From Mesostigma viride (Eukaryota > Streptophyta > Mesostigmatophyceae > Mesostigmatales > Mesostigmataceae), in NCBI GenBank assembly GCA_009746045.1, contig RPFO01000164.1, positions 3,855,740-3,919,480 on the forward strand: a stretch of DNA of 63,741 bases. The letters are read 5' to 3'. Below the pieces are notes generated by a model that saw only the letters and a list, made by a program, of their open reading frames with translations, searched no databases and was not told where the DNA came from. The translations under genes were made by a program, and so were the position numbers. Shown one piece after another: positions 12,301 through 22,929 of this stretch (its first letter is position 1; every line of letters begins with the position of its first letter).

Positions 12301-14570
12301 CTGACCAGGTGAAATGCAAGGAGGTCCCAGCGGTAGCCTGAGGCGGCGAGGTGAACTTTGAGAATCCATGGATCCGCGACAGTGTCATCCACGTTGGGTA
12401 TGCTTGGGGGGTAGATTTGGGGTATGACTTCGGTGCTCGTTTCATTCTTGGTTCCACAAAACTGGCTGTCGTTTTGATGTCATGTTTTGTCAAACTCCAC
12501 CATGTTTAGTGATCTAAGAATTTTGGCTTTAAATTTTGTACACAAGAAGTCTTTTCCATCGTACATTGTCTAAGACCTTGTCTCTTGATCGAAAGACTTT
12601 TGTGTCTCGGCCGCACCCTCGTCCCAGCAACCCGCCTGGTGACCTGACATCCATGTGCTTTGCTCACCCATCCTTGCCTGGCTGCGCTGTGCACGTTGGA
12701 TGATAAAACCCTGGCCGTACTGTTGGGTGTGGCGTTGTACAGAAGAAGAGGAGGCCAAGGAGGAGGACGGAGAGGACAAAGACGAGGAGGAGGAGGGCGG
12801 GCATGACAAGGACAAGGGGGATGACGAGGACGAGAGCGATGAGGAGGATGAGGAGGAGGGGAGCTTCTTCTCCAAGGCGGCCATGGTGAGGCAGGGGGGA
12901 GGAGCATGGGTCTTTCGTTGTCTGCCTTTCGCTGTCCATTTTGGTCGTCTATTAAGTGTTCTATTACTAATTAGTTGTCTATTTGGTTGTCTATTTGGTT
13001 GTGGGTTCAAGTTGAATAGACACTGGCCGATGCTGTGGTGGTTGGATCGTTCGGTCAAAATGGCGGGGGTGTTGAGACGGAAAGGAGCATACACATACTC
13101 CTTCCTTTGCTGGTGCAAGCCGATACGGTCATCGCGTGACCAGTGGCACTGTCATGGGGGACCGGGCAGTCACCCTGCCCGTCGAGCACTTGAGGATGGT
13201 GACCTTGGTGGGGGATTAGCCAGCACTTATTTACCTTGGTAGGGGAATAGCAAGCACTTCTTGACCTTGGTGGGGGAATAGCAAGCACTTCTTGACCTTG
13301 GTGGGGGATTAGCGAGCACTTATTTACCTTGGCAGGGGAATAGCAAGCACATATTTACCTTGGTAGATGAATAGCAAGCATTTATTATTTCTTCTTCTTT
13401 CTCTTGGGTGGGTGGGTGGATGGGTGGGTGGGTGGGGGGTGGACATACTAGGAAACTTTGCTGGAAATAGATTACACTTAGCCTGCTGACCTGTGTTGCC
13501 TTGCGAACCAACTCCTGGGTGCCACCCTCTCAGGGTCGGGAGTTCCGCTGGGGCGACGATGACGACTCGGACGACGAGTTCACCGACGACGAGGAGTTTG
13601 CGACACCGATCGATGACGTGGATCCCTTTGTGTTCTTCGCGGACACGATGACGAGTGAGTGGCGAGGTGGAACCACGACGAGTTGGTGGCAAGGAGAGGC
13701 GTGATGGTTAAGCTGGTGGAAGGCTGTCACGATGGACAAGTAGCTGGGTTCAGAATCAAGGAGGTGGCAAGGGTGGCGTCACAGGGGGATGCGAGTACTT
13801 CCCACGTGTGCTTTCCTGCTCTGTGATTGTGTGTGCGTGTGTGGGTAGGCGGCATGGTTAGTGCTCCATGTTCATAGGTGCACACATGAAGATGCCGTTG
13901 GTTTGGATGGGAAGGGGCAGGGAGGGACTGATTTGGGGCACGAGGTGGAGTGGGGGCTGGTTGGGGGCGTATTGGGGGCCGGGTGGGGTGGGTTTGGGGC
14001 CGGTGGTGAAATTCACTGGGGTTCCGTGAGGTGAAGATGGATGTGTGTGAGTGTGTGTGTCGAGGGGGATGACTTCCAGAGATTTTGCGGTCCCCCATGT
14101 TGAGGTATGGCCCTAGGAAATCTAAGGAAATATACCGTATATATGGCACCTGGCTCCTTGATATGGCACCTGGAGCACCCATGACTTTTTGGCTGAGCTT
14201 ATCATGCTGGCCTAATCGAACGCAGGCACGCTACGCGACAGGATAAAGCTCTGCCGGAGCATCATAATGCATACATAACTGGCTTCCCATCTCTGAAGAT
14301 TTGTATGCAACAATTCACACTCGAGGCATCTGCTGCTTGTCCCTGCTTTTGCTGGCCTCTCCCCATTCCCTGCTTTCGCTGGCCGTGGCAGCCATCCACT
14401 CAAACTACTCGGCCAAGTTCCAGCAGATGGTTGGCACGTTGGACTTCAACCAGCAGGCGGCCCTCAACGGCATCATGCAACACGCTAACACCCGCAGGGC
14501 AGAAATCGCGCGCGAGCAGGCAGAAAAGGCGGCGGCAGCTGCCGGTCTGCCACCCACAGGAGGTGCATGA
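1..14570 (+). CDS. SAD2 / importin-7/8-like karyopherin (5' partial, spliced)
   Basis: Importin-beta family receptor that carries cargo through the nuclear pore in a Ran-dependent way; SAD2 (plants) and IPO7/IPO8 (animals) are the family names. I see exons at 241-299 (or an equivalent copy in 1-300), 561-706, 2631-2754, 3715-3895, 4734-4893, 5655-5696, 5973-6091, 6714-6906, 8354-8589, 9922-10101, 11028-11167, 12030-12187, 12743-12885, 13534-13654 and 14392-14570. All are bounded by GT/AG and every phase joins. Family signatures include [73 protein letters not shown], an acidic stretch (12743-12885) and the DPFVFF-type C-terminal motif (13534-13654). About 720 residues are present; roughly the first 300-380 of a usual 1,030 lie upstream of the window. 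Recognition is by conserved motifs; the exon at 1-300 is the least certain. Confidence 0.93.
438..473. repeat. Interstitial plant-type telomere tract
   Basis: About five degenerate CCCTAAA units lie inside the intron between the 60-bp array and the exon at 561. CCCTAAA/TTTAGGG is the usual telomere repeat of plants and many green algae. The tract is too short and too internal to be a live chromosome end. Confidence 0.75.
691..1367 (+). repeat. 40-bp minisatellite grown from an importin exon-intron junction
   Basis: About 17 units of 40 bp. The first unit is the real end of the exon (691-706, GTGCGCAAGGGATATG) and its donor GTGCGTGG; the others repeat those bases plus the first part of the intron. 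In most units the donor has decayed from GGTGCG to GGCGCG, while units near 1343-1360 again read GTGCGTGG. Two looser copies follow at about 1450-1490 and 1558-1582. Confidence 0.9.
1588..1950 (+). repeat. 26-bp minisatellite in importin intron
   Basis: About 14 units of GATCGCTTTACTTCTAGTAA followed by TACTTT or a near variant. It sits in the intron between the exons at 561 and 2631. It shows no similarity to the adjacent exons, unlike the 40-bp array before it. Confidence 0.85.
5881..6450 (+). repeat. Copies of both edges of the exon at 5973-6091
   Basis: Upstream, 5881-5900 repeats the exon start (TTCAAGCTGATGAA). Downstream, the exon end CAGAACCTG|GTGGGTTGGTGGG recurs at 6105-6142, again at 6195-6238 (CAGAACCTA|GTGGGT) and, weaker, at 6416-6450. 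The frame stays open to about 6250, so the copies could act as alternative in-frame exon ends. Confidence 0.85.
6907..7365 (+). repeat. 40-bp minisatellite starting at a donor site
   Basis: About 11 units of 40-43 bp (core TGCTTCTCGTGTGGCTGGTC) begin 17 bases after the donor of the exon at 6714-6906. The unit is not a copy of the exon. The repeat leaves all three frames open and causes several false ORFs. Confidence 0.85.
7480..7780 (+). mobile_element. 3' end of a non-LTR retrotransposon (family B) inside importin intron
   Basis: Nearly the same sequence occurs at 17,621-17,970 and 34,400-34,715. The longest copy encodes the C-terminal tail of a reverse transcriptase polyprotein. This copy keeps only the last codons and the 3' UTR, which ends CACTCTGCTGTAAGTAATTA followed by a TA-rich tail, as expected for a 5'-truncated LINE insert. 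It lies in the intron between 6906 and 8354, in the same orientation as the host gene. Confidence 0.75.
9157..9545 (+). repeat. 44-bp minisatellite in importin intron
   Basis: About nine units with core CTACGATGCTGATGCCTCTT and then a G/C or A/G variable end. It lies in the intron between 8589 and 9922. No similarity to the flanking exons was noticed. Confidence 0.85.
9701..9921 (+). repeat. Ladder of five 3' splice sites
   Basis: The true acceptor CCCCCAG|TGCCTGG (exon from 9922) is preceded by four copies ending at about 9704, 9759, 9814 and 9861, spaced 47-60 bases apart. Each copy carries a pyrimidine tract, an AG and the first exon bases TGCCTG or TGCTTG. Exon-like reading in the upstream copies soon meets a stop, so they would act as decoys or as nonsense isoforms. 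Confidence 0.88.
10641..10808 (+). repeat. Short minisatellite rich in ACTAGT/CCTAGG palindromes
   Basis: About six units of 30-34 bp combine ACTAGTAGTCCTAGG with CTGATACCTG. It lies in the intron between 10101 and 11028. Confidence 0.75.
13200..13375 (+). repeat. About 33-bp minisatellite in importin intron
   Basis: About six units of GACCTTGGTGGGGGATTAGC followed by AAGCACTT, with variants. It is followed by a GGGT tract at 13,410-13,442. It lies in the intron between the exons ending 12885 and starting 13534. Confidence 0.8.
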
Positions 14571-14945
14571 GTAGCTCCTGTCTAGAAAGTGAGCTTGGAA
14601 CAGGGAAAGAAGACATGTTGCCAAGCATGCCTTGCCTCTGTTACTGAAGGATACTGTTTAAATCAGACTATTTATGAATGTGTGAGCAGCTCAGCTTTTT
14701 TAGCACTGGAGAGAAGTCGGGCCGTCAACTGGATGATATCAACCAACTATGGAGACACATATGTAGCTTTCAGAGAAGTGACTAGAGACTGGGCAGGCCG
14801 GCATTTTCTGGAGAATTCGGAGGTGCATGTATGGCAGGTTTACATGGTGTCCTCACAACAGCTTTTGTTTTGGCCTTGGCTTATGCTATAGCTTCCCATA
14901 TCTGTAAACCGTTCAATAAAGGGGGCTATAGAGCTGGTATCAAAA
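14571..14945 (+). terminator. Importin 3' UTR with poly(A) signals
   Basis: Follows the TGA at 14568-14570. TGTAA, the usual chlorophyte poly(A) signal, is at 14903-14907 and AATAAA is at 14915-14920. No other gene is evident here; the ORF starting 14589 has no recognisable features. Confidence 0.6.
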
Positions 14946-15925
14946 ACAACTAATTTTACCCCGACTAGGTTGTCCCCAGTTTACAAATTAACAAAATTAA
15001 CAAAATTAACAAATTAACGCCGGCGGACTACCTGCGGACTGCTCGACGCGGAGTCGCCGGGCAACAAGTTCCGTACTTTACCAAACTCAGCCTCAGAGGC
15101 CACCGCACCAATTTTTACTTCTTTCCGTCACATGGCTTGCGTTGGGTTCATCGACGAGCATCGACGCTCATCGACGGTGCAATCTGACGGCGGAGAATAA
15201 GTTCGCCACAGCATAGCGCGACGCAAGGGCTAAGATCCGACAACGTGACATGCAAAGCTTTATACCGCATCGCTAACCGGAAATTCCGTCCAACACCGTC
15301 GTACAGTACTGCCAGTCGACCGCACCTCTGCCTCTTAACCGTCGAATGCGCAATCGATCTAGAAAGTAGAAACGTCCCCGCGACACTTCCGCGATTTCAG
15401 TACTTTCCGTCACCTTTGACAGTTTTCGTACAATACTACAAATTTACGCCAATAGAAACTCGCCTCCATACATATATCTCGATAGAGGCGTGCGTCTTAT
15501 TTAATTTCAAGGTAACTTACCTCTTAATTAATCTCGCCCCCCCGTTGTAACACCGTCCCCCCGTTGTAACACCGTCCCCCCGTTGTAACACCGTCCCCCC
15601 CCCCCATAAATGCGTCCCCCCCCCTTGTAACACCGTCCCCCCCCACGTACAGTACTTTCAACCGCAGCTCTGCCTTTTAACCGTCGAATGCGCAATCGAT
15701 CTAGAAAGTATCCGCGATTTCAGTACATGCCGTCACCCTTGACAGTTGTCGTACAATAGTACAAATTAACGCCAATAGAAACTCGCCTCCAAACATATAT
15801 CTCGATAGAGGTATGCGTCTTATTTAATTTCAAGGTACCTCTTAATTAATCTCGGCCCCCGCCTTCCGCTAATTTGCTAATTTGCTAAATTTGCTAAAAA
15901 AGAGCCAATTTTACCCCGACTAATT
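14946..15925. repeat. AT-rich repeat element with internal 220-bp direct repeats
   Basis: The segment starts and ends with the same motif TTTTACCCCGACTA (about 14,955 and 15,908). Inside, about 15,298-15,537 and 15,645-15,857 are direct repeats sharing CGAATGCGCAATCGATCTAG and CGCCAATAGAAACTCGCCTC. A C-rich spacer (CCGTTGTAACACCGTCCCC repeats) separates them. The CCCCGACTA motif also forms the ends of the 39.5-47.2 kb element. No coding capacity was seen. Confidence 0.5.
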
Positions 15926-16570
15926 CTTAATTAAGAACATATCTCCGTGGGCAGGATATGTAACACATATCCCTGAATGACCCTGATAACCTTGGGGCAT
16001 ATGGTTTTAAATACATTTTGAGCTACAACCTGCAGGTGGTGGGTGTAAACTGCCACCTTCTCTGGGCGCACAAGTGCACCTGCACCACCATAACTATCAA
16101 GGAGACAACCAGCGCAGGCCATGCGAAATCGGGAGAATCCGGACCATGGCAGCTCGAGCCTGCCGTTATCTTGTCCGCGTGTTCGAGTCGTTCAGGATGA
16201 TGCACAGGAATGTTGATGGAAATGTGTAGCCTTGTACGGCATTGAAATTATGGCTGGCTTACGTGTAGAGCGACTAGATGACCTAGACGGTGGGGCCGGA
16301 AACAACTTGCTTGATCAGGGCATGTGTTTCGAGCCCGGCTAACTGTGTATTCCAGCAGCTAAGGTGCGCGGACATGGGATGGAAGATGATTGAATGGCTA
16401 TGCAATGGCTAGGGCATTGGCGTCTCAGCAGAGAGTGGCTCTTTGCAGGGGCAAAGCATGGCTATAACTAGGTATGCAGCCGCTATAACTACTTATACGC
16501 TAATACATCTTCTGGCAGGTGTGGATCCCACCATAGGCGTACATGCACATGGGCTTGGGCCGCGTCAGCT
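15926..16570. repeat. Dispersed repeat, uninterrupted paralogue of the YR-element target
   Basis: The left part (about 15,930-16,090) matches the sequence on either side of the tyrosine-recombinase element: 25,425-25,544 on its left, and 30,940-30,975 on its right (GTGCAC then CCTGCACCACC). It therefore looks like an unoccupied copy of that target. No coding region was recognised; the rest to 16,570 holds nothing I can name. Confidence 0.5.
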
Positions 16571-16589
16571 AAGCCTTACTATGCTACAC

Positions 16590-17110
16590 TACCTGACGAC
16601 CTGACGACACGGATCGGCATGGCGTGGGCGCAACTCCATGACCACCGCCGCTGACGGAGCAACCCCGCCCTACCCCCGATCGTCAAGCGTTCGACCTCTT
16701 CAAGGTCGTCATTCTGACGATCCTGACCTACAGCGCCGAGACCGTCAGTGTCCAGGGCCTGGACACTGACGCAGGAGCTGGAGCAACGACTCGACGGCAA
16801 CGTCACCAAGATGCTGCGCAAGGCCCTTAACATCCCCTGTGGTTTGCACATTAGTAATGAGGATTTGTACGCTGATTTGCCCTATGTTTCCCACATTCGT
16901 ATAGGCACAGGCGCCTGGGCCTAGCCGCCGGGCACCAGGCCCGCACAGATCAGGTAGACACATCAGATAGACTAGCTGGCACAAGGTCCGCCCAGCCTGG
17001 GCGTTATGTCCTCACCTGGCGTGCCCCATGCAGGCCGTGCGCGGCAGGGCCGCCACCCGTGGACTTTTCGTGATAGACTCCGCATGGACATACATGTGCT
17101 ACCCTAGACG
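16590..17110 (+). pseudogene. Non-LTR reverse transcriptase C-terminal fragment (family A)
   Basis: In broken frames the + strand reads TRIGMAWAQLH, FKVVILTILTYSAET, WTLTQELEQRLDGNVTKMLR and NEDLYADLPYV. These are, in order, the hallmark blocks after the palm domain of LINE reverse transcriptases. Frameshifts and stops show that it is dead. A related inverted copy lies at 22,930-24,075. Sequence to about 17,480 looks like its 3' UTR with an AT-rich tail. Confidence 0.8.
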
Positions 17111-17499
17111 TGAACGGGCTCACACCCGGGCAGCCTCCTGGCTTGTCTGTATCAGTAATATGGAGGCAAATGGTACGCAAGGATAGATGGCAAGTAGTGA
17201 TGAAGGAGACCACCCCCAAGTCTGTGGGGGCTCCCGCATGTGACCGCGCATGGCATTCATAGCGATTCGGGCCGTGGTACCCACAATTGTCAAAACAATT
17301 GTGGGCGGTGGTGCCCACAATTGTTGGTTAACCTGTAATAGGACCTAGATATAGCTTACATCATCCATTCCATCCCATGTTCCCCTTCCACTAAAGACTT
17401 ATGCTCACGTGACGCAGCCACGTGTCTATTAATTAATTAGTTATTTATTTATTTATTTAAATTTATTTATTTGTTTATTTATTAATGCTACACTACTAC

Positions 17500-17975
17500 T
17501 ATATATATTCATTGGCTTTAGGTTTATAGCTGGGCGTTTGCTTTGGTTTGAGTGATTTCACTCTGCTGTAAGTAATTATATTTTTAATATATATTCATTG
17601 TCAATATTATCTATCATTCTCATAGAATATATATTCATTGTTCCGGGAGGACGGACTGGACCTGGAGGGCCAGCGGGCCCCATGGTCGGCGCGGACCTGG
17701 ACGTCATATTGGCGTCAGCGCTTGTCGGTGGCGCTGACTCGGGCCATGGCTGACATCACGCTCCGCCGTACGCGGGCTGATTTTGCGGTGCAGCTCAGGG
17801 CTATTAGGTTCCTCCCGTTAGGAGTTTCCATTGGTCTTATCGTAGTATAGAGCTTTGACATGCATGGCTCTGTATATAGGTTTATAGCTGGGCGTTTGCT
17901 TTGGTTTGAGTGATTTCACTCTGCTGTAATTACACTTAAGTAATTATATATTTTATATATATTCATTGAGAATGA
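17500..17975 (+). mobile_element. Family B LINE 3' end, second copy
   Basis: Contains the [20 protein letters not shown] coding tail, then the same 3' UTR as the copies at 7.5 and 34.4 kb, ending TTTCACTCTGCTGTAA plus an AT tail. The 3' UTR core occurs a second time in front of it (about 17,516-17,590), which suggests nested or tandem insertion. Confidence 0.75.
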
Positions 17976-17999
17976 TACTACTATATACTACTAAATATA

Positions 18000-18560
18000 T
18001 TGCCCTAGGCTGGGGTTGCTGGGTTAGTTTGCTGGGGCCGGTGGCGGGGGATCGCCTGCCAGGGCTTGTGGTCGACACACGGATGGCCGCCCCCCGCCAG
18101 TTATAAAGTCGGGCTTCTTCGGGACCTGCTGGCAGCGTGCCGAAGCTGGACTGAGGTAGGTCGGCTAGAGATCCCGTCACCGTTGTGGCTGCGCCAGGGT
18201 CAAGTCGTCGTCCAGCGTGTAGGAGGTGCCTATCACCCTATGAGCCGCGCAAGCTTGCGACGCTTGAGAAACAGCAGCTTGTCCGCCATGCATGTACTCA
18301 AAGGTGAGGAGCAGCAGGGGCGGTCCAGCCGGCCATTCAGTTACCCCGCGATCGAGCGAAGAAGGCGGATAGCCTCAAACTTGAGCTCACCAATGAGAGC
18401 CATGGGGGCAAGGATTTTGTTCTCAACACATCAATCCGACGCCGCGCCAAAGTGTCCGCGGCAAATCCGGGGTGAAATTGACGAAATTCGGTGCGCGCGG
18501 GAGATGTTGAGTGCAAATTTCATTGCGAAGGCTATGGTGGCGTGAAAATTTACTGTGCAC
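18000..18560 (-). pseudogene. LINE ORF1-like fragment (degraded)
   Basis: The segment aligns by eye with 31,260-31,680, where the minus strand encodes an ORF1-like protein. The same landmarks recur in the same order (GCCAGGGCTTGTGG, the Arg-rich segment, the CTTGTCCGCC block). Here the frames are broken. Confidence 0.55.
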
Positions 18561-18951
18561 GGATTACGAAGCCATTTTGTACCGGATTTCGCCTGTTCGA
18601 TCGGCATTGACGTAAGGAAGTTTATTCTGCAAAAAAAAGGTCGGTAAACAGTTTTTGTGTGTGTGTGTGCGAGGGCAAACACGCAGCAGTGGCCAGTTTC
18701 GCGCGCCGAGCGCAGCCACCCCTGCGTGTTCAAGGTAATGGCTAGCACAGATTAGACGCTACTGGTGGGAGGGCACACTTTCGAACGATTCCTTATATCA
18801 TTTCGAAGAAATCCAGCACAGTGATTCCCTTAATTTTGCGTTTCCATGTTGCACGCAATTTTCCCGTAAAAGTCAGATTTATAGGAGCGCTGACAGGGGC
18901 AAAAATGCATGTCGTGGATTTAATCGCTTTTACCCCTTTTTTTGCAGCTTT

Positions 18952-19074
18952 ATGACTTCCCTTGGGCAGAGCAACATCGTCAGCTGCATAACCTGCGGGC
19001 GGGGCTCGCTGCCGACGTCGCTGGTGTGCCCGGGGTGCGGGAGAACCACCATCTACTGGTTTCTATCGTCGTAA
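18952..19074 (+). CDS. Possible 40-aa zinc-ribbon mini-protein
   Basis: A short ORF begins ATGACTTCC and ends TAA. It has two CxxC pairs, CITC and CPGC, 15 residues apart, as in a zinc ribbon. Just upstream is a strong acceptor-like tract (CCCCTTTTTTTGCAG), so it could instead be the last exon of a captured gene or part of a retroelement. No Shine-Dalgarno or Kozak argument can be made. It is too short to assign a family, and expression is unknown. Confidence 0.3.
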   Translation: MTSLGQSNIVSCITCGRGSLPTSLVCPGCGRTTIYWFLSS

Positions 19075-19425
19075 CCCGCTTTCTTGTCGTAATTAACCGG
19101 CGTAGTCTAGTGGTTTAAGCGTCCGGCGACGGGCGAAACGAACTCTTAACCTGACGCCATGGCCTGAGAAGGCACTCCGAGAAGGACTGGGGCGGGCGGG
19201 CTAAATAAAACGCGACAGTGCCCGCACCCCGCCGGCTCACCCCGGCGAACAAGACAAAGCGCACTGTTCCCCCCTGGGCCCATCGCTGCCGTCGCCGGGC
19301 GGCACGTTGGGGAGGCGGCTCCTTCTCCCTTTTTTGGTGCCTGTTGCATCATTTTGAACCCCTGGCCAACGGAGGCATGTTCATGAATGAGTGGATGCAT
19401 GCATGAATGAATGGATGCATGATTG

Positions 19426-20397
19426 ATGGGGGGAGGGAGGGAGGGAGGGCGGGAGGGCGGGAGGGAGGGAGGGAGGGAGGGAGGGAGGGAGGAGGGAGGG
19501 AGGGAGGGAGGGAGGGAGGGAGGGAGGGAGGGGAGGGAGGGAGGGAGGGAGGGAGGAGGGAGGAGGGAGGGAGGGAGGGAGGGAGGGAGGGAGGGAGGGA
19601 GGGAGGAGGAGGGAGGGAGGGAGGGAGGGAGGGAGGGGGAGGAGGGAGGGAGGGAGGGAGGGAGGGAGGGAGGGAGGGAGGGAGGGAGGGAGGGAGGGAG
19701 GAGGGAGGGAGGGAGGGAGGGAGGGAGGAGGGAGGGAGGGAGGGAGGGAGGGAGGGAGGGAGGGAGGGAGGGAGGGACGGAGGGACGGAGGGAGGAGGGA
19801 CGGAGGGAGGGAGGGAGGAGGAGGGACGGAGGGACGGAGGAGGGAGGGAGGGAGGGAGGGAGGGAGGGGGGAGGGAGGGAGGGAGGGAGGGAGGGAGGGA
19901 GGAGGGAGGGAGGGAGGGAGGGAGGGAGGGAGGGAGGGAGGGAGGGAGGGAGGGAGGGAGGAGGGAGGGAGGGAGGGAGGGAGGGAGGGAGGGAGGGAGG
20001 GAGGGAGGGAGGGAGGGAGGAGGGAGGGAGGGAGGGAGGGAGGGAGGGAGGGAGGGAGGGAGGGAGGGAGGGAGGGAGGGAGGGAGGAGGGAGGGAGGGA
20101 GGGAGGGAGGGAGGGAGGGAGGGAGGGAGGGAGGGAGGGAGGGAGGAGGGAGGGAGGGAGGGAGGGAGGGAGGGAGGGAGGAGGGAGGGAGGGAGGGAGG
20201 AGGGAGGGAAGGGAGGGAAGGAGGGAAGGGAGGGAAGGGAGGGAAGGGAGGGAAGGGAGGGAAGGGAGGGAAGGGAGGGAAGGGAGGGAAGGGAGGGAAG
20301 GGAGGGAAGGGAGGGAAGGGAGGGAAGGGAGGGAGGGGGAGGGAGGGAGGGAGGGAGGGAGGGAGGGAGGGACGGAGGGAGGGAGGGAGGGAAGGCA
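19426..20397 (+). repeat. GGGA homopurine block
   Basis: Nearly one kilobase of (GGGA)n with occasional GGA, GGAGGAGG and GGGAC interruptions. It switches to GGGAGGGAA units at about 20,205-20,335. It is a long mirror-type purine strand able to form triplex or G-quadruplex structures. Open frames of several hundred codons across it are artefacts. Confidence 0.95.
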
Positions 20398-20402
20398 TGA
20401 CT

Positions 20403-20615
<213 letters not shown>

Positions 20616-20623
20616 GTTATATG

Positions 20624-20935
20624 GGTGGGTGGGTGGGTGGGTGGGTGGGTGGGTGGGTGGGTGGGTGGGTGGGTGGGTGGGTGGGTGGGTGGGTGGGTGG
20701 TGGGTGGGTGGGTGGGTGGGTGGTGGGTGGGTGGGTGGGTGGGTGGTGGGTGGGTGGGTGGGTGGGTGGGTGGGTGGTGGGTGGGTGGGTGGGTGGGTGG
20801 GTGGGTGGGTGGGTGGTGGGTGGTGGGTGGGTGGGTGGGTGGGTGGGTGGGTGGGTGGTGGGTGGGTGGGTGGGTGGGTGGGTGGGTGGTGGGTGGGTGG
20901 GTGGGTGGGTGGGTGGGTGGGTGGGTGGGTGGGGA
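20624..20935 (+). repeat. (GGGT)n microsatellite
   Basis: About 75 GGGT units with scattered GGT slips (TGGTGGG). With the preceding blocks it makes 1.5 kb of G-rich top strand. Confidence 0.95.
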
Positions 20936-21109
20936 AGGTGTGCTTTTTATTATGATGATTAGCTAAGTTACGTGTGTGTTGTTGATGTACATGTTGACGT
21001 TGTATCATGGGCGTGTGCCCCTAAGTCTGCCTTCCTGCAATATCACATAATATATCATCAAGATGTGTTGTTGGGAACCTGACTATATATCCCAAACTGG
21101 AATGGTTGA

Positions 21110-22010
21110 CTTGCAACTATGGGATGAAACCCTTGAAAAACAATTACTAGGAACTGCATTTTTTGTGCAATGTTGCTAGCATCTGTCACCTATTGGTCAT
21201 GCAAACAGTCTGAATTTCTTGTGGGCAGTTAACATAGATGTTTTTATGAGCTGTGCAAAGTTCTAGAGTTCATTGATATAGGCACCCATATGTTGGAACC
21301 CTTGGAAAACCATGAAAAACTGCATTTTGGGGTATTTATGCTAGCATTTGTCACCAATTTGTCGTCCAACTAGCCTGAAACTTTGTGGGCATGCTGCATG
21401 GGATGTGTTTAGAACATGTGCAAAGTTCCAGCTCCAACTGAGCTCATTTGGTGTCATTATGTATGCATATGTGTGATAAAACCCTTGGAAAACCATGAAA
21501 AACTGCTTTTTTGGGTATTTATGCTAGCATTTGTCACCAATTTGTCATCCAACCAGCCTGAAACTTTGTGGGCATGCTGCATGGGATGTGTTTAGAACAT
21601 GTGCAAAGTTCCAGGCCCAACTGAGTTCATTTGGTGTCATTATGTATGCATATGTGTGATAAAACCCTTGGAAAACCATGAAAAACTGCATTTTTGGGGT
21701 ATTTACGCTAGCATTTGTCACCAATTTGTCATCCAACCAGCCTGAAACTTTGTGGGCATGCTGTATGGGATGTGTTTAGAACATGTGCAAAGTTCCAGGC
21801 CCAACTGAGTTCATTTGATGTCATTATATATGCATACATGCCAGAAAGTGCTGAAAATATGGTATTTTTTGCTAGCAAATGTCACCATGTTACCATGCTG
21901 CCAACTCCCAAAAATTTTTTTGACCACATGGCATCATAAGATATCTGATAAGGAACCTTGGTGCCAAATTTGAGGTCAAACTGACCATTATTCCATCTCC
22001 AAATATTTTC
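21110..22010. repeat. 183-bp satellite, about five degenerate copies
   Basis: The landmark CCCTTGGAAAACCATGAAAA recurs at 21,299, 21,482 and 21,665, exactly 183 apart, with weaker copies before and after. Other shared blocks are GCTAGCATTTGTCACCAATT and GTTTAGAACATGTGCAAAGT. The block is clearly more AT-rich than its surroundings and non-coding. Confidence 0.88.
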
Positions 22011-22049
22011 CAGGGGAAGAAAATGGGTTTTCGGATTGATGTGAAACAA

Positions 22050-22830
22050 CTTGGCAAGGGACTCGATAGGAGTTCTCCGCTGGCAGCTGGTCGAAGTGCT
22101 TGACAATAACGTTGAGGCTGCGTTAATTTGCAGCTCGGATGAGGATTACATCCCAATCTAGTGCTTAACGGTTGCATGGGGGATGATGCAGACGATATTT
22201 GTTTAAACTTTTGTGTAATTATTTTTCTAATGAGATTAGCATAGTACTCCGTGGCATGCCTTTGCGCATGACACGCAAGTACTTACTTACTTACTGCGTT
22301 TGCATGGACCAGTCATCGAGCTCGGCCTCCTCCCGGAGGTCGAGCTTCTGTTGCTCGAGCTGTGCAGCGATGGCGGAGGGCATGGTGGAGGTGGTATGGT
22401 TCAGCAGCATGGCGCACCGGGGCCCACTGAGGGCTGGGTGTGAGGCCGGCTGGGCCAGCGGGGGCTGGCCCGACGGCAATGTCCTTAATTCACCGCCTCA
22501 GGCGGTGAGGCCGGCCTGCGGTATTTTGCAGGCACTCGATGCCGGCGATGGCGTTGTCCGTGAGCCGCTGGTCCACGGCTCGACGGGAGCTGGGCGGTGA
22601 TGGCGTCGGTGGTGCATCGTGCAGTGGGGGTGGGGGTGCATGGCAGTGGAGGTGGAGGCGAGGAGGGTGGAGGTGCCGGTGGCGGTGGTGGAGAGGAGAG
22701 GGAGCTCGGCACTCGGCAGCCAGCGTACGTGCCTCCCATGGCTGCCACATCTGGCATGCAGCAGCAAGGGGCCGGGGTCACGTACTGCTCAAAGGCCGCC
22801 TAGTACTGAGCTTGAGGAGGGGGAACAGCT
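22050..22830 (-). pseudogene. LINE ORF1-like fragment, third copy (degraded)
   Basis: Resembles 31,680-32,150: GAAGTGCTTGACAATAACGT, CTCGGCCTCCTCCCGGAGGT, the GGCAATGTCCTTAATTCACC block and a GGTGG-rich hinge occur in the same order. Frames are broken. At 22,185-22,265 it is interrupted or flanked by a small repeat that recurs inverted at 24,330-24,450 and 25,330-25,420. Confidence 0.5.
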
Positions 22831-22929
22831 GGCCAGCAGCCAACTGACAGTCATGCCGCTCATCATTCGGGCCGCCACATCTGCAGCGAGGGGGGTCACG
22901 TGCTGCTCGATTAGGCCTCCTTCAATTAA

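Noticed and set aside
19097-19156. tRNA-like stretch (GGCGT ... ACGCC with TAGTCTAGTGGTT)
   Set aside because: The ends pair and an A box is present, but it is only 60 bases and has no B box or anticodon arm; at best a decayed SINE head.
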